From Rodentibacter heidelbergensis (GTDB taxonomy: Bacteria > Pseudomonadota > Gammaproteobacteria > Enterobacterales > Pasteurellaceae), in contig NZ_MLHH01000005.1 of the NCBI RefSeq assembly GCF_002000125.1, positions 106,264 to 170,263 of the forward strand: a stretch of DNA of 64,000 nucleotides, in the 5' to 3' direction. A program made the position numbers and the translations under genes. Below, piece after piece: positions 10,327 to 22,856 of the stretch. How positions within the stretch are numbered: the first letter of the stretch is position 1; each line of letters opens with the position of its first letter. Below the pieces are notes generated by a model. The model worked only from the letters and a program-made list of their open reading frames with translations. It was not told the origin of the DNA and made no database searches.

Positions 10327-10357
10327 AATGGCCGCGCTTTAAAGTGCGGTCATTTTT
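10327..10357 (+). terminator. Terminator of the fuc operon formed with an uptake signal
   Basis: Near-perfect palindrome around CTTTAAAG: GGCCGCGCTTT pairs with AAAGTGCGGTC, followed by seven T. The right arm contains an exact uptake signal (10342-10350); the left arm is a one-base variant of its complement (CCGCGCTT). Using paired uptake signals as terminators is a known habit of Haemophilus. Confidence 0.85.
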
Positions 10358-10472
10358 TTATAAATTTGGTGGATAAGCTTTGCTTTTAATTCCGCTATTC
10401 CCGTTGAGTTAACGCCATAAATAAGGTAAACTACCGTCCCGTCTTTAGTAGCTAATCTTCTTCAATTTTTGA

Positions 10473-12179
<1,707 letters not shown>

Positions 12180-12222
12180 AAACTAGATTGAATAATACTC
12201 AGTGATAATAATGGGCGAAGAA

Positions 12223-12479
12223 TTATTTTCTCACCCATTTTTTTTCGATATAGCTACAAGTCGGATGGAGATCCAATTGTTTTTCTGTGATAAACCCGAC
12301 TAAGGCTTGATAAAGTTTATTGGCGATGCCTTGGCCTCGCAGTTGGTTGGATACGAAAGTGTGATTGGCGTTAATTTTGTTTTCTGTTTCGTAAAAATAA
12401 GTGAGTTTGGCAATTTTTTCGCCTTGTTCATTGAGAATAAAAAATTCACCTTGTTGATTTACTTCCTGATGCTGGATTT

Positions 12480-12483
<4 letters not shown>
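12223..12483 (-). CDS. Small GNAT-fold acetyltransferase (YjdJ/COG2388-like)
   Basis: Predicted small acetyltransferase of unknown substrate. The 86-residue product shows the acetyl-CoA binding segment [19 protein letters not shown] (R-G-x-G-x-A) at about residues 43-61, and the short total length is typical of the YjdJ-like subgroup. I chose the ATG at 12483 because it overlaps the yacG stop as ATGA; an upstream in-frame ATG at 12495 would lie inside yacG. The gene is the last in the minus-strand run pilABCD-coaE-yacG. The biological role is not known. Confidence 0.75.
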
Positions 12484-13320
<837 letters not shown>

Positions 13321-14010
13321 TTATAAAGAATAATTAAATAGCCATACTACAAAAGTTGAAACACAGAGAAAAGGTGCAAAAGGTAAAAACGTGTTTCTTT
13401 TTTGACAAATGAGCGCAAATACTATGCCGAGTAAACAGGCTATGAGCAGAAAATACGGTAGATGTTCCAAAGGCAAGTAGCTGCCAATCCCTAGCGCAAG
13501 CCAATAGTCCCCTTGTCCGAAGGCTTCTTTTTTATAGAGCCATTTTGCTCCCCAATAAATCCCATAAAAAACAAGGAAAAAAACGACCGCACTTTGCAGG
13601 CTTTCTTCCAGTGTTAAAAATGAAAAGGATTGAGTTGCCCCCATTAGCCCGAGGGTGGTTAGCCATAGGCAAGGGGTTGGGGAAATGAGTTGGTATTGCC
13701 AATCCAGATAGGCGATAGCCCAAAGTAAAATCACAGAACTGCCCAACCATAAAGCCAAAAAGGGATTATCTGTGAGGTTGATTAAAGCGGCGAAGACCAT
13801 GCCGCAACAGAAAAAATACCTCAAAATATGACCGCACTTTTTCCTTTGAATTGCGGCAAGATGGGGACGAAATAGTGGGGGGCATTGAGGGAATAATTCA
13901 AGGTAAGTATGGTAAATATCCCTTTGTAAGCGCTCAATAAAATTTGCAACATAAAGCCATAATAGGATGCCGACTATCCCACCGAGTAAAAAGGCAGAAA
14001 ATAACATCAT
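13321..14010 (-). CDS. pilD: Prepilin leader peptidase
   Basis: Inner-membrane aspartyl protease that removes the PilA leader and N-methylates the new N-terminus. The 229-residue product is strongly hydrophobic with several membrane spans. The two catalytic aspartates are visible: YLDWQYQL at about residue 102 and the GxGD motif FGQGDYWL at about residue 170. The cytoplasmic CXXC pairs of longer PilD proteins are absent, so this is a short family member; one uptake signal lies on each side of the middle. Its start overlaps the pilC stop, so translation is probably coupled. It is the fourth gene of pilABCD. Confidence 0.92.
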   Translation of the reverse strand: MMLFSAFLLGGIVGILLWLYVANFIERLQRDIYHTYLELFPQCPPLFRPHLAAIQRKKCGHILRYFFCCGMVFAALINLTDNPFLALWLGSSVILLWAIAYLDWQYQLISPTPCLWLTTLGLMGATQSFSFLTLEESLQSAVVFFLVFYGIYWGAKWLYKKEAFGQGDYWLALGIGSYLPLEHLPYFLLIACLLGIVFALICQKRNTFLPFAPFLCVSTFVVWLFNYSL

Positions 14011-15224
14011 TGTACGACTGATCCCATATTAAAAATGGGTAAGTACATACCCATCATCATCACGCCGATAAGGCTGCCAATAATCACCATCATTAAAGGC
14101 TCTAGCATTTGAGAGAGAAGATCAATGTGATGATTAAGTTTTCCTTGATAATTTTCCGCAATATGTTGCAACATCAATGCCAATTTTCCACTTTTCTCAC
14201 CAATTTGGAGCATTTGCTGGGCTTCTAGAGGAAAAAGATGGCTACTGACACTGTCTGAAAAGCGATAACCTTGCGAGATCCAGTGTAAAATAGAACGCAC
14301 TTCGGTATCGAGAAGGTGATCTGTTGTCATTTGCTGGGTTTGCCAAGTGTGTGTAGAGGACAGAAAACTGTTTAAGGCTTGATTTAGCGGTATGCCGGCT
14401 TGCAACATCATCTGTAAACTTTGCGTAAAATTCACTAAACGGGAAAGTTGTTGAATACGCCCAAAAACTGGCATGGCAGAAATGAAGCGGGATTTTTGCC
14501 GTTGAAACCACAGGGAATGTTTTAAAGTTAAGGGATACATTAGGGCAGAGATGAGAGCAAATACAAGCAGAATATAAGCCTTATCTTTGAGAAAATCGGA
14601 TGCGGCGAGCAATGCAGCGGTTAATACAGGTAGCTCACTATCATTGCTTTGATACATTTCGGCAAATTGAGGCACGATAAAAAGTAAAAGGGAGAAGCTA
14701 ATCAATAAAGCAATGCCTAATACCATCGCTGGGTAAAACATAATTTTTTGTAACTTTCGTTGCAATGTGAGGGCGGCTTGACGGTGGCTGGCAATTTTGC
14801 CACAAACCATAGCGAGTTTGCCTGTCATTTCACCCACTTGAATGAGTTGAATTTCCTGTTGAGTGAGATATTTGCCTTGCTGTTCAATACCTTGGGAAAA
14901 AGACAAACCGGCCTCAAGGTGATGTATAAGGTTTTCTAACCAAATATTTAAGGCGAGCTGTGTACAATTTTGCTGTAAAATTTGTAAGCTGTTTTTAAGT
15001 GGAATTGCCGATTGCAATAAAGTCGCCAGTTGGTTCAATAAGTTGCTAATTTCTGCTTTCTTCGGTTGGTAATTGAGTTGCCAATTGCGTTGTAATTTAA
15101 GGTTGCTTAGTCCTCGATTTATCAATTGAAATTGAGCCTGCTGAAAGGATTCGGCAACAATAGAGCCTTTTTGCATTTGTTTTAAGGCATTTTGTCCTTG
15201 GAAATAAAAAAGTTTTTTTGCCAT
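14007..15224 (-). CDS. pilC: Type IV pilus inner-membrane platform protein
   Basis: Polytopic platform protein of the type IV pilus/competence pseudopilus, on which pilin is added or removed. The 405-residue product has two GspF/PilC domains (about residues 60-185 and 260-385), three long hydrophobic segments including the C-terminal one, and an EAGLSFSQGIEQ-type motif. It is 1 bp from pilB and overlaps pilD, within a minus-strand operon pilA-pilB-pilC-pilD. In H. influenzae this operon is required for DNA uptake. Confidence 0.94.
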   Translation of the reverse strand: MAKKLFYFQGQNALKQMQKGSIVAESFQQAQFQLINRGLSNLKLQRNWQLNYQPKKAEISNLLNQLATLLQSAIPLKNSLQILQQNCTQLALNIWLENLIHHLEAGLSFSQGIEQQGKYLTQQEIQLIQVGEMTGKLAMVCGKIASHRQAALTLQRKLQKIMFYPAMVLGIALLISFSLLLFIVPQFAEMYQSNDSELPVLTAALLAASDFLKDKAYILLVFALISALMYPLTLKHSLWFQRQKSRFISAMPVFGRIQQLSRLVNFTQSLQMMLQAGIPLNQALNSFLSSTHTWQTQQMTTDHLLDTEVRSILHWISQGYRFSDSVSSHLFPLEAQQMLQIGEKSGKLALMLQHIAENYQGKLNHHIDLLSQMLEPLMMVIIGSLIGVMMMGMYLPIFNMGSVVQ

Positions 15225-15225
15225 A

Positions 15226-16620
15226 TTATTCCCTGCCTAAAACACGATAAATTTCTGCTTTATCGGTAATCCCTTGTTTCACTTTTTCCAATCCACTTTG
15301 CAGAAGATGCGCAAAATCGGTTTGATAGCGGTTTTGTTGCCGGGATAAGAATTGATAAACACCGATTCTTCCCAGATAACCTTGATGGCAATCGCAAGAA
15401 TGTTGAGAAAATTGACCGCACTTTTGGCAACGTTTTCGCACAAGCCGCTGTGCAATGACTAACAATAAGGTACTTTCAATTTCATGTTGCCCTATCCCCA
15501 GTTGTTGCAAGCGTGAAAGGGCCGAAGGGGCATCATTGGTGTGTAAAGTTGAGAGAACTAAATGTCCGGTTTGTGCTGCCCGCAGCGCCATGGCGGCACT
15601 TTCTTCATCTCGAATTTCACCCAGCATAATAATATCGGGGTCTTGTCGTAAAAATGACCGTAGTAAACGACTAAAATCCAACCCGATTTGAGGGTTTATT
15701 TGGCTTTGGATAATACCTTCTAATTCAATTTCAATGGGATCTTCTGCCGTCATAATGTGTTTATCCGGTGTGTTGAGCCATTGAAGTGCGGTGTAAAGGG
15801 AAATACTTTTTCCGCTTCCGGTTGGGCCGGTGACCAAAATCAATCCCTGTGGTTGGCGAAGTGCTTGTTGAAAGGCCTGTTGCTGTGATGTGGTCATACC
15901 TAATTCGGCAAAGCTAAATTGTACCGGTTTATTTTGTTGTACCCGAAGTACGACTTTTTCTCCCCAGTGGGTCGGTAGGGTAGACAGGCGAAAATCAAGC
16001 ATATCGGAAAAGGTCGTTTTAAATTGAAAACGTCCGTCTTGTGGCAAGCGGGTTTCACTGATATCCAGTTTCGCCAAGAGTTTTAAACGGGAAATCATCC
16101 GATTGGCTAAATTTTTACTCAGGGGCGCTTGAGGTTGTAGCAGACCGTCAATCCTAAATCTCACGAGAAAATGGTTCTGCTGCGTTTCCAAATGAATATC
16201 TGAGGCATTTTTTTGCAGGGCTAATTCAAAAATATGATTTAATAATTGGATAATCGGTTCATCATCGTTTTTTTCGGTTTTTTCTTGTTCTTGGGGATGA
16301 TAGAAACTGACTTGTTCTTCCACTTGCATGGATTGTGGAGCAAGTTGTTGTAGCAGATCTTTAAGATGAGCCGTTTCAAGCAGTACAGGCTCGACCAATT
16401 TTCCGCTAAGAAAAGCTAGAGTTTCACAGGCACAAAGATTGGAAAAGGAATCAACAGCAAGCCATAACTGGTGGGGTTCTTCTTTTAGCGGTAAAGCAAA
16501 ATAACGTAAAAAGAGAGTCTGTTGCTGTTGATTACGTTCCCATAAATCGGGTGGGATCAGGAAAACCTCGCCATTTTTTGCGGTTGCTCGGTGGGCATGA
16601 AGTAAAGCATAGTCTGTCAT
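15226..16620 (-). CDS. pilB: Type IV pilus assembly ATPase
   Basis: Cytoplasmic ATPase that powers pilus extension and thus DNA uptake. The 464-residue product has the Walker A motif GPTGSGKS at about residue 255, an Asp box around TAEDPIE, a Walker B region with [13 protein letters not shown], a His box LSTLHTND, and a C-terminal Cys cluster (CQKCGQF..CDC) expected to bind zinc. I chose the ATG at 16620 because it overlaps the pilA stop as ATGA; an ATG at 16629 lies inside pilA. Two uptake signals are in the gene. Confidence 0.94.
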   Translation of the reverse strand: MTDYALLHAHRATAKNGEVFLIPPDLWERNQQQQTLFLRYFALPLKEEPHQLWLAVDSFSNLCACETLAFLSGKLVEPVLLETAHLKDLLQQLAPQSMQVEEQVSFYHPQEQEKTEKNDDEPIIQLLNHIFELALQKNASDIHLETQQNHFLVRFRIDGLLQPQAPLSKNLANRMISRLKLLAKLDISETRLPQDGRFQFKTTFSDMLDFRLSTLPTHWGEKVVLRVQQNKPVQFSFAELGMTTSQQQAFQQALRQPQGLILVTGPTGSGKSISLYTALQWLNTPDKHIMTAEDPIEIELEGIIQSQINPQIGLDFSRLLRSFLRQDPDIIMLGEIRDEESAAMALRAAQTGHLVLSTLHTNDAPSALSRLQQLGIGQHEIESTLLLVIAQRLVRKRCQKCGQFSQHSCDCHQGYLGRIGVYQFLSRQQNRYQTDFAHLLQSGLEKVKQGITDKAEIYRVLGRE

Positions 16621-17054
16621 CTTGTGCAAAATCCGGCAGGAAATAATGCCGCATCACCGGTACAATCCGTTGTCCAAGTGATGCCTCTTGTATTGTCGCC
16701 ACTTGCTGTGAGGGTATAGGCTACCCCGTCTAATGTTCCATTGCCGATAACACTAATGACCCCGCCATTGGTATTAATGCTTTTAATATAACCTTTTGCG
16801 GTGGTGATATCCGCACTGACACCATTTGCGCCTCCGCTACAATTTGTTGTCGCTCCCGTACCATAAACACAAAGCTCAACATCCGATTTAAAGGGTGCAG
16901 AGGCTTGCAATAATTCGGACATAGCCGCCTTTTTAGTATAATTTTGATAAGAGGGAATAGCGATCGTCGCAAGAATTGCGATGATGGTAATCACAATCAT
17001 TAATTCGATAAGTGTAAATCCTCTTTTTAGTTTTGGCTGGGAGATTGGTTTCAT
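16617..17054 (-). CDS. pilA: Type IV major pilin
   Basis: Structural subunit of the type IV pilus/pseudopilus. The 145-residue prepilin has a short basic leader ending KLKRG, the cleavage/methylation site G-FTLIE, and the hydrophobic helix continuing [20 protein letters not shown]. The C-terminal domain has four cysteines that can form the disulfide loop (ELCVYG..TNCSGG and TDCTGD..GFCTR). The start at 17054 is the only one giving a normal leader; an upstream in-frame ATG at 17174 would add 40 residues through the promoter. A competence-type CRP-S site is 91 bp upstream. Confidence 0.95.
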   Translation of the reverse strand: MKPISQPKLKRGFTLIELMIVITIIAILATIAIPSYQNYTKKAAMSELLQASAPFKSDVELCVYGTGATTNCSGGANGVSADITTAKGYIKSINTNGGVISVIGNGTLDGVAYTLTASGDNTRGITWTTDCTGDAALFPAGFCTR

Positions 17055-17119
17055 TGGTTTTCCTTGATAAATAGGCGTTAAACGAAATGGGTGAGCCCAT
17101 TGTGTAAAAGGAAAAAAAC

Positions 17120-17125
17120 TTTGTA
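17120..17125 (-). promoter_or_regulatory. Candidate -10 box of the pil operon
   Basis: TACAAA on the minus strand, whose centre is 30 bp from the centre of the CRP-S palindrome. That is the class II spacing in which CRP overlaps the -35 region. An uptake signal (17132-17140) lies between the two. Confidence 0.4.
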
Positions 17126-17144
17126 AAATTGACCGCACTTTTTC

Positions 17145-17160
17145 TGCGATAGAGATCGTA
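17145..17160. promoter_or_regulatory. CRP-S (competence regulon) site of pilABCD
   Basis: TGCGA-N6-TCGTA (17145-17149 and 17156-17160), flanked by T-run and A-run. CRP-S sites in Pasteurellaceae have TGCGA instead of TGTGA and need both CRP and Sxy (TfoX). The site lies upstream of pilA and also 17 bp before the divergent ampD start. One half-site is perfect and the other has one change from TCGCA. Confidence 0.85.
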
Positions 17161-17176
17161 AAAATAGGGAACAATC

Positions 17177-17746
17177 ATGAAAAAACAGCAGTGTATTGAG
17201 AAAGGTTGGCTGGTAAATTGCCGCAAGGTTTCTTCACCTCATTTTGATGAACGTTTAGATGCGGAAGATATTTCTTTATTGGTGATTCACTATATCAGTT
17301 TGCCGCCGGAACAGTTTGGCGGAGGCTATATTGATGATTTTTTTCAAGGTAAATTAGATCCCATACTTCACCCCTATTTTGAAGAAATTCACCAAATGCG
17401 GGTTTCTGCCCATTGTTTGATCGACCGTCAGGGCGTGATTACCCAGTATGTCAATTTCAATGATCGGGCATGGCATGCAGGTGTTTCCTGTTTTGAGGGG
17501 CGGGAAAGATGCAATGATTTTTCCATTGGAATTGAACTTGAAGGCAGTAATGAACAACCTTTTACTGAAGCTCAGTATCAGTCCTTACAAGTGTTGACAA
17601 AATGCATTATGGCAGCTTATCCAAAGATTACGCGAAAACGTATTGTCGGGCATGCGGATATCTCACCCGGGCGGAAAATCGATCCCGGTCAATATTTTGA
17701 TTGGGCGCGTTATTTAGATAGCATTACTGTTCAGTCTAAAAAATAA
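17177..17746 (+). CDS. ampD: 1,6-anhydro-N-acetylmuramyl-L-alanine amidase
   Basis: Cytoplasmic zinc amidase that cleaves the stem peptide from anhydro-muropeptides during peptidoglycan recycling; in bacteria with AmpR/AmpC its loss induces beta-lactamase. The 189-residue product starts KGWLVNCRKVSSPHFDER, has the first zinc His in LVIHYISLPP (about residue 35), and the C-terminal GHADISPGRKIDPG motif (about 154-167) with the other ligands. It is divergent from pilA with 122 bp between the start codons. Confidence 0.95.
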   Translation: MKKQQCIEKGWLVNCRKVSSPHFDERLDAEDISLLVIHYISLPPEQFGGGYIDDFFQGKLDPILHPYFEEIHQMRVSAHCLIDRQGVITQYVNFNDRAWHAGVSCFEGRERCNDFSIGIELEGSNEQPFTEAQYQSLQVLTKCIMAAYPKITRKRIVGHADISPGRKIDPGQYFDWARYLDSITVQSKK

Positions 17747-17862
17747 ACAGCCCATTTTTCCCATTATTCACATTATAAGAATAACGCAGAATTTTTTATA
17801 ACTTATTGAATTATAAATTGTTTTTTTTAAATGCTGATTGGATTGAATGGGCGGGTGAGAAG

Positions 17863-18143
17863 TTATCCAATAGGATTCATTTTGCCAGCCACAATGTTAT
17901 CCACAGAAATACTGAATAACTCACAAGAGGGATAAGAGCTTGGTATTTTTTGTGGCTTTCTTTTAATAATGAGTTTTTTTTGATCAAGCTTTGTTGAAAT
18001 TAAGTACGATTTCTTTTGGTAAAGATCGTATAGGCTGAAAAAATTATCAATATTGACTGAAATGAGGAATAAAAAGGCGTTTAAATGATTTCTACACAAT
18101 TTTATTGAGGTTGATGACAGCTTTAGCCACAGTTTTATCCACA
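17863..18143 (+). promoter_or_regulatory. AT-rich gap with clustered DnaA boxes
   Basis: The 507-bp gap between ampD and rppH has no convincing gene. It contains two perfect DnaA boxes TTATCCACA on the plus strand (17897-17905 and 18135-18143), a near-box TTATCCAAT (17863-17871) and a one-mismatch box TTAGCCACA (18123-18131), all in the same orientation, plus several GATC sites and long A/T tracts. The neighbouring genes are not those of a known oriC, so a DnaA-titrating or regulatory locus is a possibility only. Confidence 0.45.
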
Positions 18144-18253
18144 GGATCTTTGCTGAAACCGTATCATCCATCGCCCTTTGGTTGATAAAAACGCCAATTT
18201 ATGAAACAATCCGCAGATTATTTTTATAAAAATTTAACTAAGGTAGAACAAGC

Positions 18254-18829
18254 GTGGTCGATTTTGATGGCTACCGTCCAAATGTGGGAATTGTGATTTG
18301 TAATCATAAAAATCAGGTACTTTGGGCAAAACGTTGCGGACAAAATTCTTGGCAATTTCCACAAGGCGGCATTAATGAGAATGAAACTGCCGAACAAGCG
18401 ATGTATCGAGAGTTATACGAAGAAGTGGGATTACAGCCGAAAGATGTTCGAATTTTATATGTTTCGAAGCATTGGCTACGTTATAAATTACCCAAACGTT
18501 TGCTCCGTTATGATTCTAAGCCCATGTGTATCGGACAAAAACAACGTTGGTTTTTATTACAACTGATTGCCGATGAAAAAACAATCAATATGAAAAGTAC
18601 CAAATTGCCGGAGTTTGATGGTTGGCGTTGGGTCAGTTTTTGGTATCCTGTCCGACAAGTGGTGGCATTTAAAAAAGAAGTTTATCGGCGTGCGATGAAA
18701 GAATTTGCTTCCTTTTTGTTTTCCCGTGAGAAAGATAAGCCTATTGAGGCGTTGAAAACACGCGAGTCTAAATTTATTCCTTCGGATAAATCGAAACCTT
18801 CAAAACGCCCGTTTCACAAAAGGGGATAG
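18254..18829 (+). CDS. rppH: RNA pyrophosphohydrolase (Nudix)
   Basis: Removes pyrophosphate from the 5' triphosphate end of mRNA, starting RNase E-dependent decay. The 191-residue product begins [17 protein letters not shown], nearly the E. coli N-terminus, and has a full Nudix box [22 protein letters not shown] at about residues 38-59 (G-x5-E-x7-REUXEEXGU). The start is a GTG at 18254. The Lys/Arg-rich tail after residue 160 is typical. It heads a close plus-strand run: TSUP permease, lgt, thyA, tadA. Confidence 0.95.
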   Translation: MVDFDGYRPNVGIVICNHKNQVLWAKRCGQNSWQFPQGGINENETAEQAMYRELYEEVGLQPKDVRILYVSKHWLRYKLPKRLLRYDSKPMCIGQKQRWFLLQLIADEKTINMKSTKLPEFDGWRWVSFWYPVRQVVAFKKEVYRRAMKEFASFLFSREKDKPIEALKTRESKFIPSDKSKPSKRPFHKRG

Positions 18830-18832
18830 GTG

Positions 18833-19630
18833 ATGTTAACTTTTATTATCATTAGTTTGTTAGTCGGCAGTGTTGTCGGCTTTCTTGCAGGGTTATTTGG
18901 CATTGGCGGCGGTTTAATTGTTGTGCCTGCATTGGTTTATTTATTGCCGATGGTGGGTGTACCGGAACCTTTGCTGATGTCCACCGCACTGGGCACCTCT
19001 TTTGCTACTATTGTGATCACTGGTTTTTCTTCCGCACAACGCCATCACCAATTAGGTAATATTGTGTGGGATGCGGTAAAAATTTTAGCGCCTGTGATTA
19101 TGATAACCGTCTTTATCTCCGGTTTATTTATCGGCAAATTAGATCGTGATATTACCTCAAAACTATTTGCCTGCCTTGTGGTGTATTTAGCGATCAAAAT
19201 GGTGGTTTCCATTAAACCTCAGCCGGTTGAATCGACAAAAACACTGACAACAGGCTCTTCGATTATCGGTGGTATTTTAATTGGTATGGCATCAAGTGTT
19301 GCCGGAATTGGTGGGGGCGGTTTTATTGTACCTTTCTTAAATTCACGGGGTATTGATATCAAAAAAGCCATTGGATCTTCTGCTTTCTGTGGCATGCTGC
19401 TTGGCGTATCCGGCATGTTAAGTTTTATAGTCAGTGGTTGGGGAAATAGCGCCATGCCGAATTATTCCCTCGGCTATGTTTACTTACCGGCAGTTTTTTG
19501 TATTACGGCCACCTCATTTTTTACTTCCAAATTAGGCGCAAACGCCACTGCCAAATTGCCTGTTCCTACGCTGAAAAAAGGCTTTGCATTATTACTCATT
19601 GTGATTGCGGTTAATATGTTTCTTAAATAA
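18833..19630 (+). CDS. TSUP-family membrane permease (TauE/SafE type)
   Basis: Predicted inner-membrane permease of the sulfite exporter TauE/SafE family; substrate unknown. The 265-residue product has about eight hydrophobic segments in two repeats, each opening with the family glycine motif: [19 protein letters not shown] near residue 17 and [19 protein letters not shown] near residue 150. The ATG at 18833 is preferred over the GTG at 18830. It begins 3 bp after rppH and ends 8 bp before lgt; this order is found in Haemophilus relatives. Confidence 0.88.
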   Translation: MLTFIIISLLVGSVVGFLAGLFGIGGGLIVVPALVYLLPMVGVPEPLLMSTALGTSFATIVITGFSSAQRHHQLGNIVWDAVKILAPVIMITVFISGLFIGKLDRDITSKLFACLVVYLAIKMVVSIKPQPVESTKTLTTGSSIIGGILIGMASSVAGIGGGGFIVPFLNSRGIDIKKAIGSSAFCGMLLGVSGMLSFIVSGWGNSAMPNYSLGYVYLPAVFCITATSFFTSKLGANATAKLPVPTLKKGFALLLIVIAVNMFLK

Positions 19631-19638
19631 GGAAAATT

Positions 19639-20442
19639 ATGCATCAATATTTACACCTTCCCTATTTTGATCCCAGCATTTTTACTTTTGGTGATAGCAA
19701 CATCGGTCTGCGTTGGTATGGCTTGATGTATCTATTGGGCTTTATTTTTGCCCGTTGGTTGGGGGTTCGCCGAGCAAATCGTCCGAATAGCGGTTGGACG
19801 GTTGATCAGGTAGATAGCCTGCTTTTCAATGGTTTTATGGGCGTGTTTTTAGGGGGGCGTATTGGTGATGTGTTCTTCTATAATTTTGATCATTTCTTAC
19901 AAGATCCGCTTTATTTGTTCCGTGTTTGGGAAGGGGGAATGTCTTTCCATGGGGGATTGATTGGCGTGATTGTCGCCATGATTTGGACCTCTTATTCACA
20001 AAAACGCCATTTCTGGCAAACAGCGGATTTTGTCGCCCCTTTAATTCCCTTTGGTTTAGGATTAGGACGTATTGGTAACTTTATTAACCTTGAACTTTGG
20101 GGGCGTGAAACCAATGTGCCTTGGGCGATGATTTTCCCTAATGATCCGCTGTTATTACCCCGTCACCCTTCGCAACTTTACGAAGCCTTTTTAGAAGGTT
20201 TTGTGCTTTTTGCTATGCTCAATCTCTTTATCAAAAAGCCACGTCCGATGGGATCGGTTGCCGGTTTATTTTTGATAGGCTATGGTCTGTTCCGCTTTAT
20301 CGTGGAATATGTACGAGAGCCGGAAGTGGAGGCTTTCCTTGGTATAATGACCCGTGGTCAAGCCTTGAGTTTACCGATGATTATCGGTGGCGCATTGATT
20401 ATGGGCTGGGCTTACATGCGCAAAAGTGCGGTGAAAAATTAA
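19639..20442 (+). CDS. lgt: Prolipoprotein diacylglyceryl transferase
   Basis: Integral membrane enzyme that transfers diacylglycerol from phosphatidylglycerol to the lipobox cysteine of prolipoproteins such as Pal in this window. The 267-residue product has seven hydrophobic spans, the MSFHGGLIG motif (about residue 100) with a key His, and the Lgt signature [15 protein letters not shown] (about residues 140-154). An uptake signal overlaps the 3' end (20424-20432). thyA follows after 9 bp, the standard lgt-thyA pair. Confidence 0.97.
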   Translation: MHQYLHLPYFDPSIFTFGDSNIGLRWYGLMYLLGFIFARWLGVRRANRPNSGWTVDQVDSLLFNGFMGVFLGGRIGDVFFYNFDHFLQDPLYLFRVWEGGMSFHGGLIGVIVAMIWTSYSQKRHFWQTADFVAPLIPFGLGLGRIGNFINLELWGRETNVPWAMIFPNDPLLLPRHPSQLYEAFLEGFVLFAMLNLFIKKPRPMGSVAGLFLIGYGLFRFIVEYVREPEVEAFLGIMTRGQALSLPMIIGGALIMGWAYMRKSAVKN

Positions 20443-20451
20443 GGCGTTTTT

Positions 20452-21303
20452 ATGAAACAATATCTCGAACTCTGTCAGCGTATTATTGATGAAGGCGAAT
20501 GGATTGCCAACGAACGCACGGGAAAACGTTGCTTAACAGTGATTAATGCGGATTTAGAATATGATGTGGCGAATAACCAATTTCCCCTCATTACTACCAG
20601 AAAAAGCTATTGGAAAGCCGCTATTGCGGAGTTTTTAGGTTATCTTCGCGGTTATGATAATGCGGCGGATTTTCGCAAGCTCGGTACCAAAACTTGGGAT
20701 GCCAATGCCAATGAAAATGCCGCATGGCTTGCTAATCCTCATCGTAAAGGCACTGATGATATGGGCCGTGTTTATGGGGTTCAGGGGAGAGCCTGGCGTA
20801 AACCAAACGGTGAAACAGTAGATCAACTTCGCAAAATTGTGAACAATCTCACTCGAGGAATTGATGATCGGGGCGAGATCATGACATTTTTCAACCCGGG
20901 GGAAATTGATTTAGGCTGTTTGCGTCCTTGTATGCACACGCACACCTTCTCCCTTGTGGGCGATACCTTGCATCTTACCAGCTATCAGCGCTCTTGTGAT
21001 GTCCCACTCGGGTTGAATTTTAACCAAATTCAAGTGTTTACCTTCTTAGCCTTAATGGCACAAATCACCGGAAAGAAAGCAGGCAAAGCGTTTCACAAAA
21101 TTATTAATGCGCATATTTATGAAGATCAACTGGCGCTCATGCGTGATGTGCAATTAAAACGTGCGCCTTTCCCTCTGCCAAAATTGGAGATTAATCCTGA
21201 TATTAAAACCCTCGAAGATTTGGAGACTTGGGTCACCATGGATGATTTCAAAGTGATTGGTTATCAATCCCACGAAGCGATTAAATATCCTTTCTCTGTA
21301 TAA
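20452..21303 (+). CDS. thyA: Thymidylate synthase
   Basis: Methylates dUMP to dTMP with methylenetetrahydrofolate. The 283-residue product contains the catalytic Cys in [12 protein letters not shown] (about residue 160), the substrate motif [15 protein letters not shown] (about 181-195) and the late AHIYEDQ motif. It is longer than the 264-residue E. coli enzyme and has RPC in place of the usual PPC before the nucleophile; I believe this is the form general to Haemophilus rather than a defect. It belongs to the rppH-lgt-thyA-tadA run. Confidence 0.96.
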   Translation: MKQYLELCQRIIDEGEWIANERTGKRCLTVINADLEYDVANNQFPLITTRKSYWKAAIAEFLGYLRGYDNAADFRKLGTKTWDANANENAAWLANPHRKGTDDMGRVYGVQGRAWRKPNGETVDQLRKIVNNLTRGIDDRGEIMTFFNPGEIDLGCLRPCMHTHTFSLVGDTLHLTSYQRSCDVPLGLNFNQIQVFTFLALMAQITGKKAGKAFHKIINAHIYEDQLALMRDVQLKRAPFPLPKLEINPDIKTLEDLETWVTMDDFKVIGYQSHEAIKYPFSV

Positions 21304-21807
<504 letters not shown>

Positions 21808-21941
21808 TTTTCTAAAAAAGCCATCTTCCCTCCCATTATTAACTAAAAGTAAAAACACCTATTCCAATTTCTCTCTTTATTTTCTGTTTGACTGCCATCA
21901 TAATTTTGTCTATTTAAACCTGACCTATTTTAGGGGGAAAT

Positions 21942-22760
21942 ATGAGCAAAAAAATGCCTGCACTATTTGTCGGACATGGCAACCCAATGAATGCAATTGA
22001 GCCGAATAACCCTTTTAACCAAAATTTCGCACAAGTAGCGGCGTCTTTTGAGAAGCCGAAAGCTATTTTGTGTATTTCGGCACATTGGTTTAGTCAAGGG
22101 CTAGAAATCATGGGAAGTGAAAATCCCCCGATGATTTATGATTTCTATGGTTTTCCTGAAGAATTAAGTCAGGTGGATTATCCGGCTCCGGGGAGTGCGG
22201 AATTAGTGGCGAGAGTGCAAGCATTATTACAAGATGAGGAATTACATATCAACCCAAATCGGGGTTTTGATCATGGGGCTTGGGCGGTGTTAATGCATCT
22301 TTATCCTCAAGCGGATGTGCCTGTTGTTCAGCTAAGTTTGGATCGTAGTAAATCGGCACAATGGCATTTTAATTTAGCCAAAAAATTAGCCCCTTTGCGT
22401 GAGGAAGGTGTGCTTATTTTAGGAAGTGGCGATATTGTGCATAATCTTGCCGTGATGAGCTATGAACATATGAATACTATCGGTGCGGCATATGATTGGG
22501 CCTTAACATTCCGTGATCAAATTAACCAAGCGGTGGTGGAAAACAACCTTGATGCTTTAGTGAATTTCGACCAATTCGGTGAACCAGCTAGCCTATCAGT
22601 ACCTACACCTGAACATTATTTACCTTTACTTTATGTCATGGCATTGCGTGAAGATGGTGATGATGTGGTGATTTTCAATGATGTGCTAGTAGGAGGCTCT
22701 GTGAGTATGACATCGGTTTTACTTGGAAATAGTGCATTAAATTCACATCATAGACGATGA
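21942..22760 (+). CDS. ygiD: DODA-type extradiol dioxygenase (YgiD family)
   Basis: Predicted non-haem metal dioxygenase of the LigB/4,5-DOPA extradiol dioxygenase family; E. coli YgiD acts on DOPA in vitro, and the natural substrate here is unknown. The 272-residue product has the N-terminal ALFVGHGNPMNAIE motif with a metal His at about residue 13, the CISAHWF motif (about residues 46-52), DHGAWAVLMHLYP near residue 108 and GSGDIVHNL near residue 165, which supply the remaining family histidines. An AGGGGG ribosome site precedes the ATG. It contains no uptake signal and starts a small accessory stretch. Confidence 0.88.
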   Translation: MSKKMPALFVGHGNPMNAIEPNNPFNQNFAQVAASFEKPKAILCISAHWFSQGLEIMGSENPPMIYDFYGFPEELSQVDYPAPGSAELVARVQALLQDEELHINPNRGFDHGAWAVLMHLYPQADVPVVQLSLDRSKSAQWHFNLAKKLAPLREEGVLILGSGDIVHNLAVMSYEHMNTIGAAYDWALTFRDQINQAVVENNLDALVNFDQFGEPASLSVPTPEHYLPLLYVMALREDGDDVVIFNDVLVGGSVSMTSVLLGNSALNSHHRR

Positions 22761-22856
22761 GATAGTGGCTTTACAAGTTATAGGCATCATGCTACTTTGC
22801 GCACGGTTCGGTTAGTCCGACGATAAGTTGTTTTACATTTATTAAGAGGAAATTTT

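Noticed and set aside
17863..18143. Chromosomal replication origin
   Set aside because: Only two perfect DnaA boxes, no clear 13-mer array, and neighbours (ampD, rppH) are not those usually flanking oriC in this family. I kept it only as a DnaA-box cluster.
17863..18171. A 102-codon minus-strand ORF in the ampD-rppH gap
   Set aside because: It covers the DnaA boxes and A/T tracts, its product is low-complexity (Lys, Ile, Ser, Leu) with no recognisable domain, and I saw no ribosome site.
20452..21303. Defective thymidylate synthase because of RPC instead of PPC at the nucleophile
   Set aside because: The catalytic Cys and other motifs are intact, the reading frame is full length, and I believe this variant is normal in the group.
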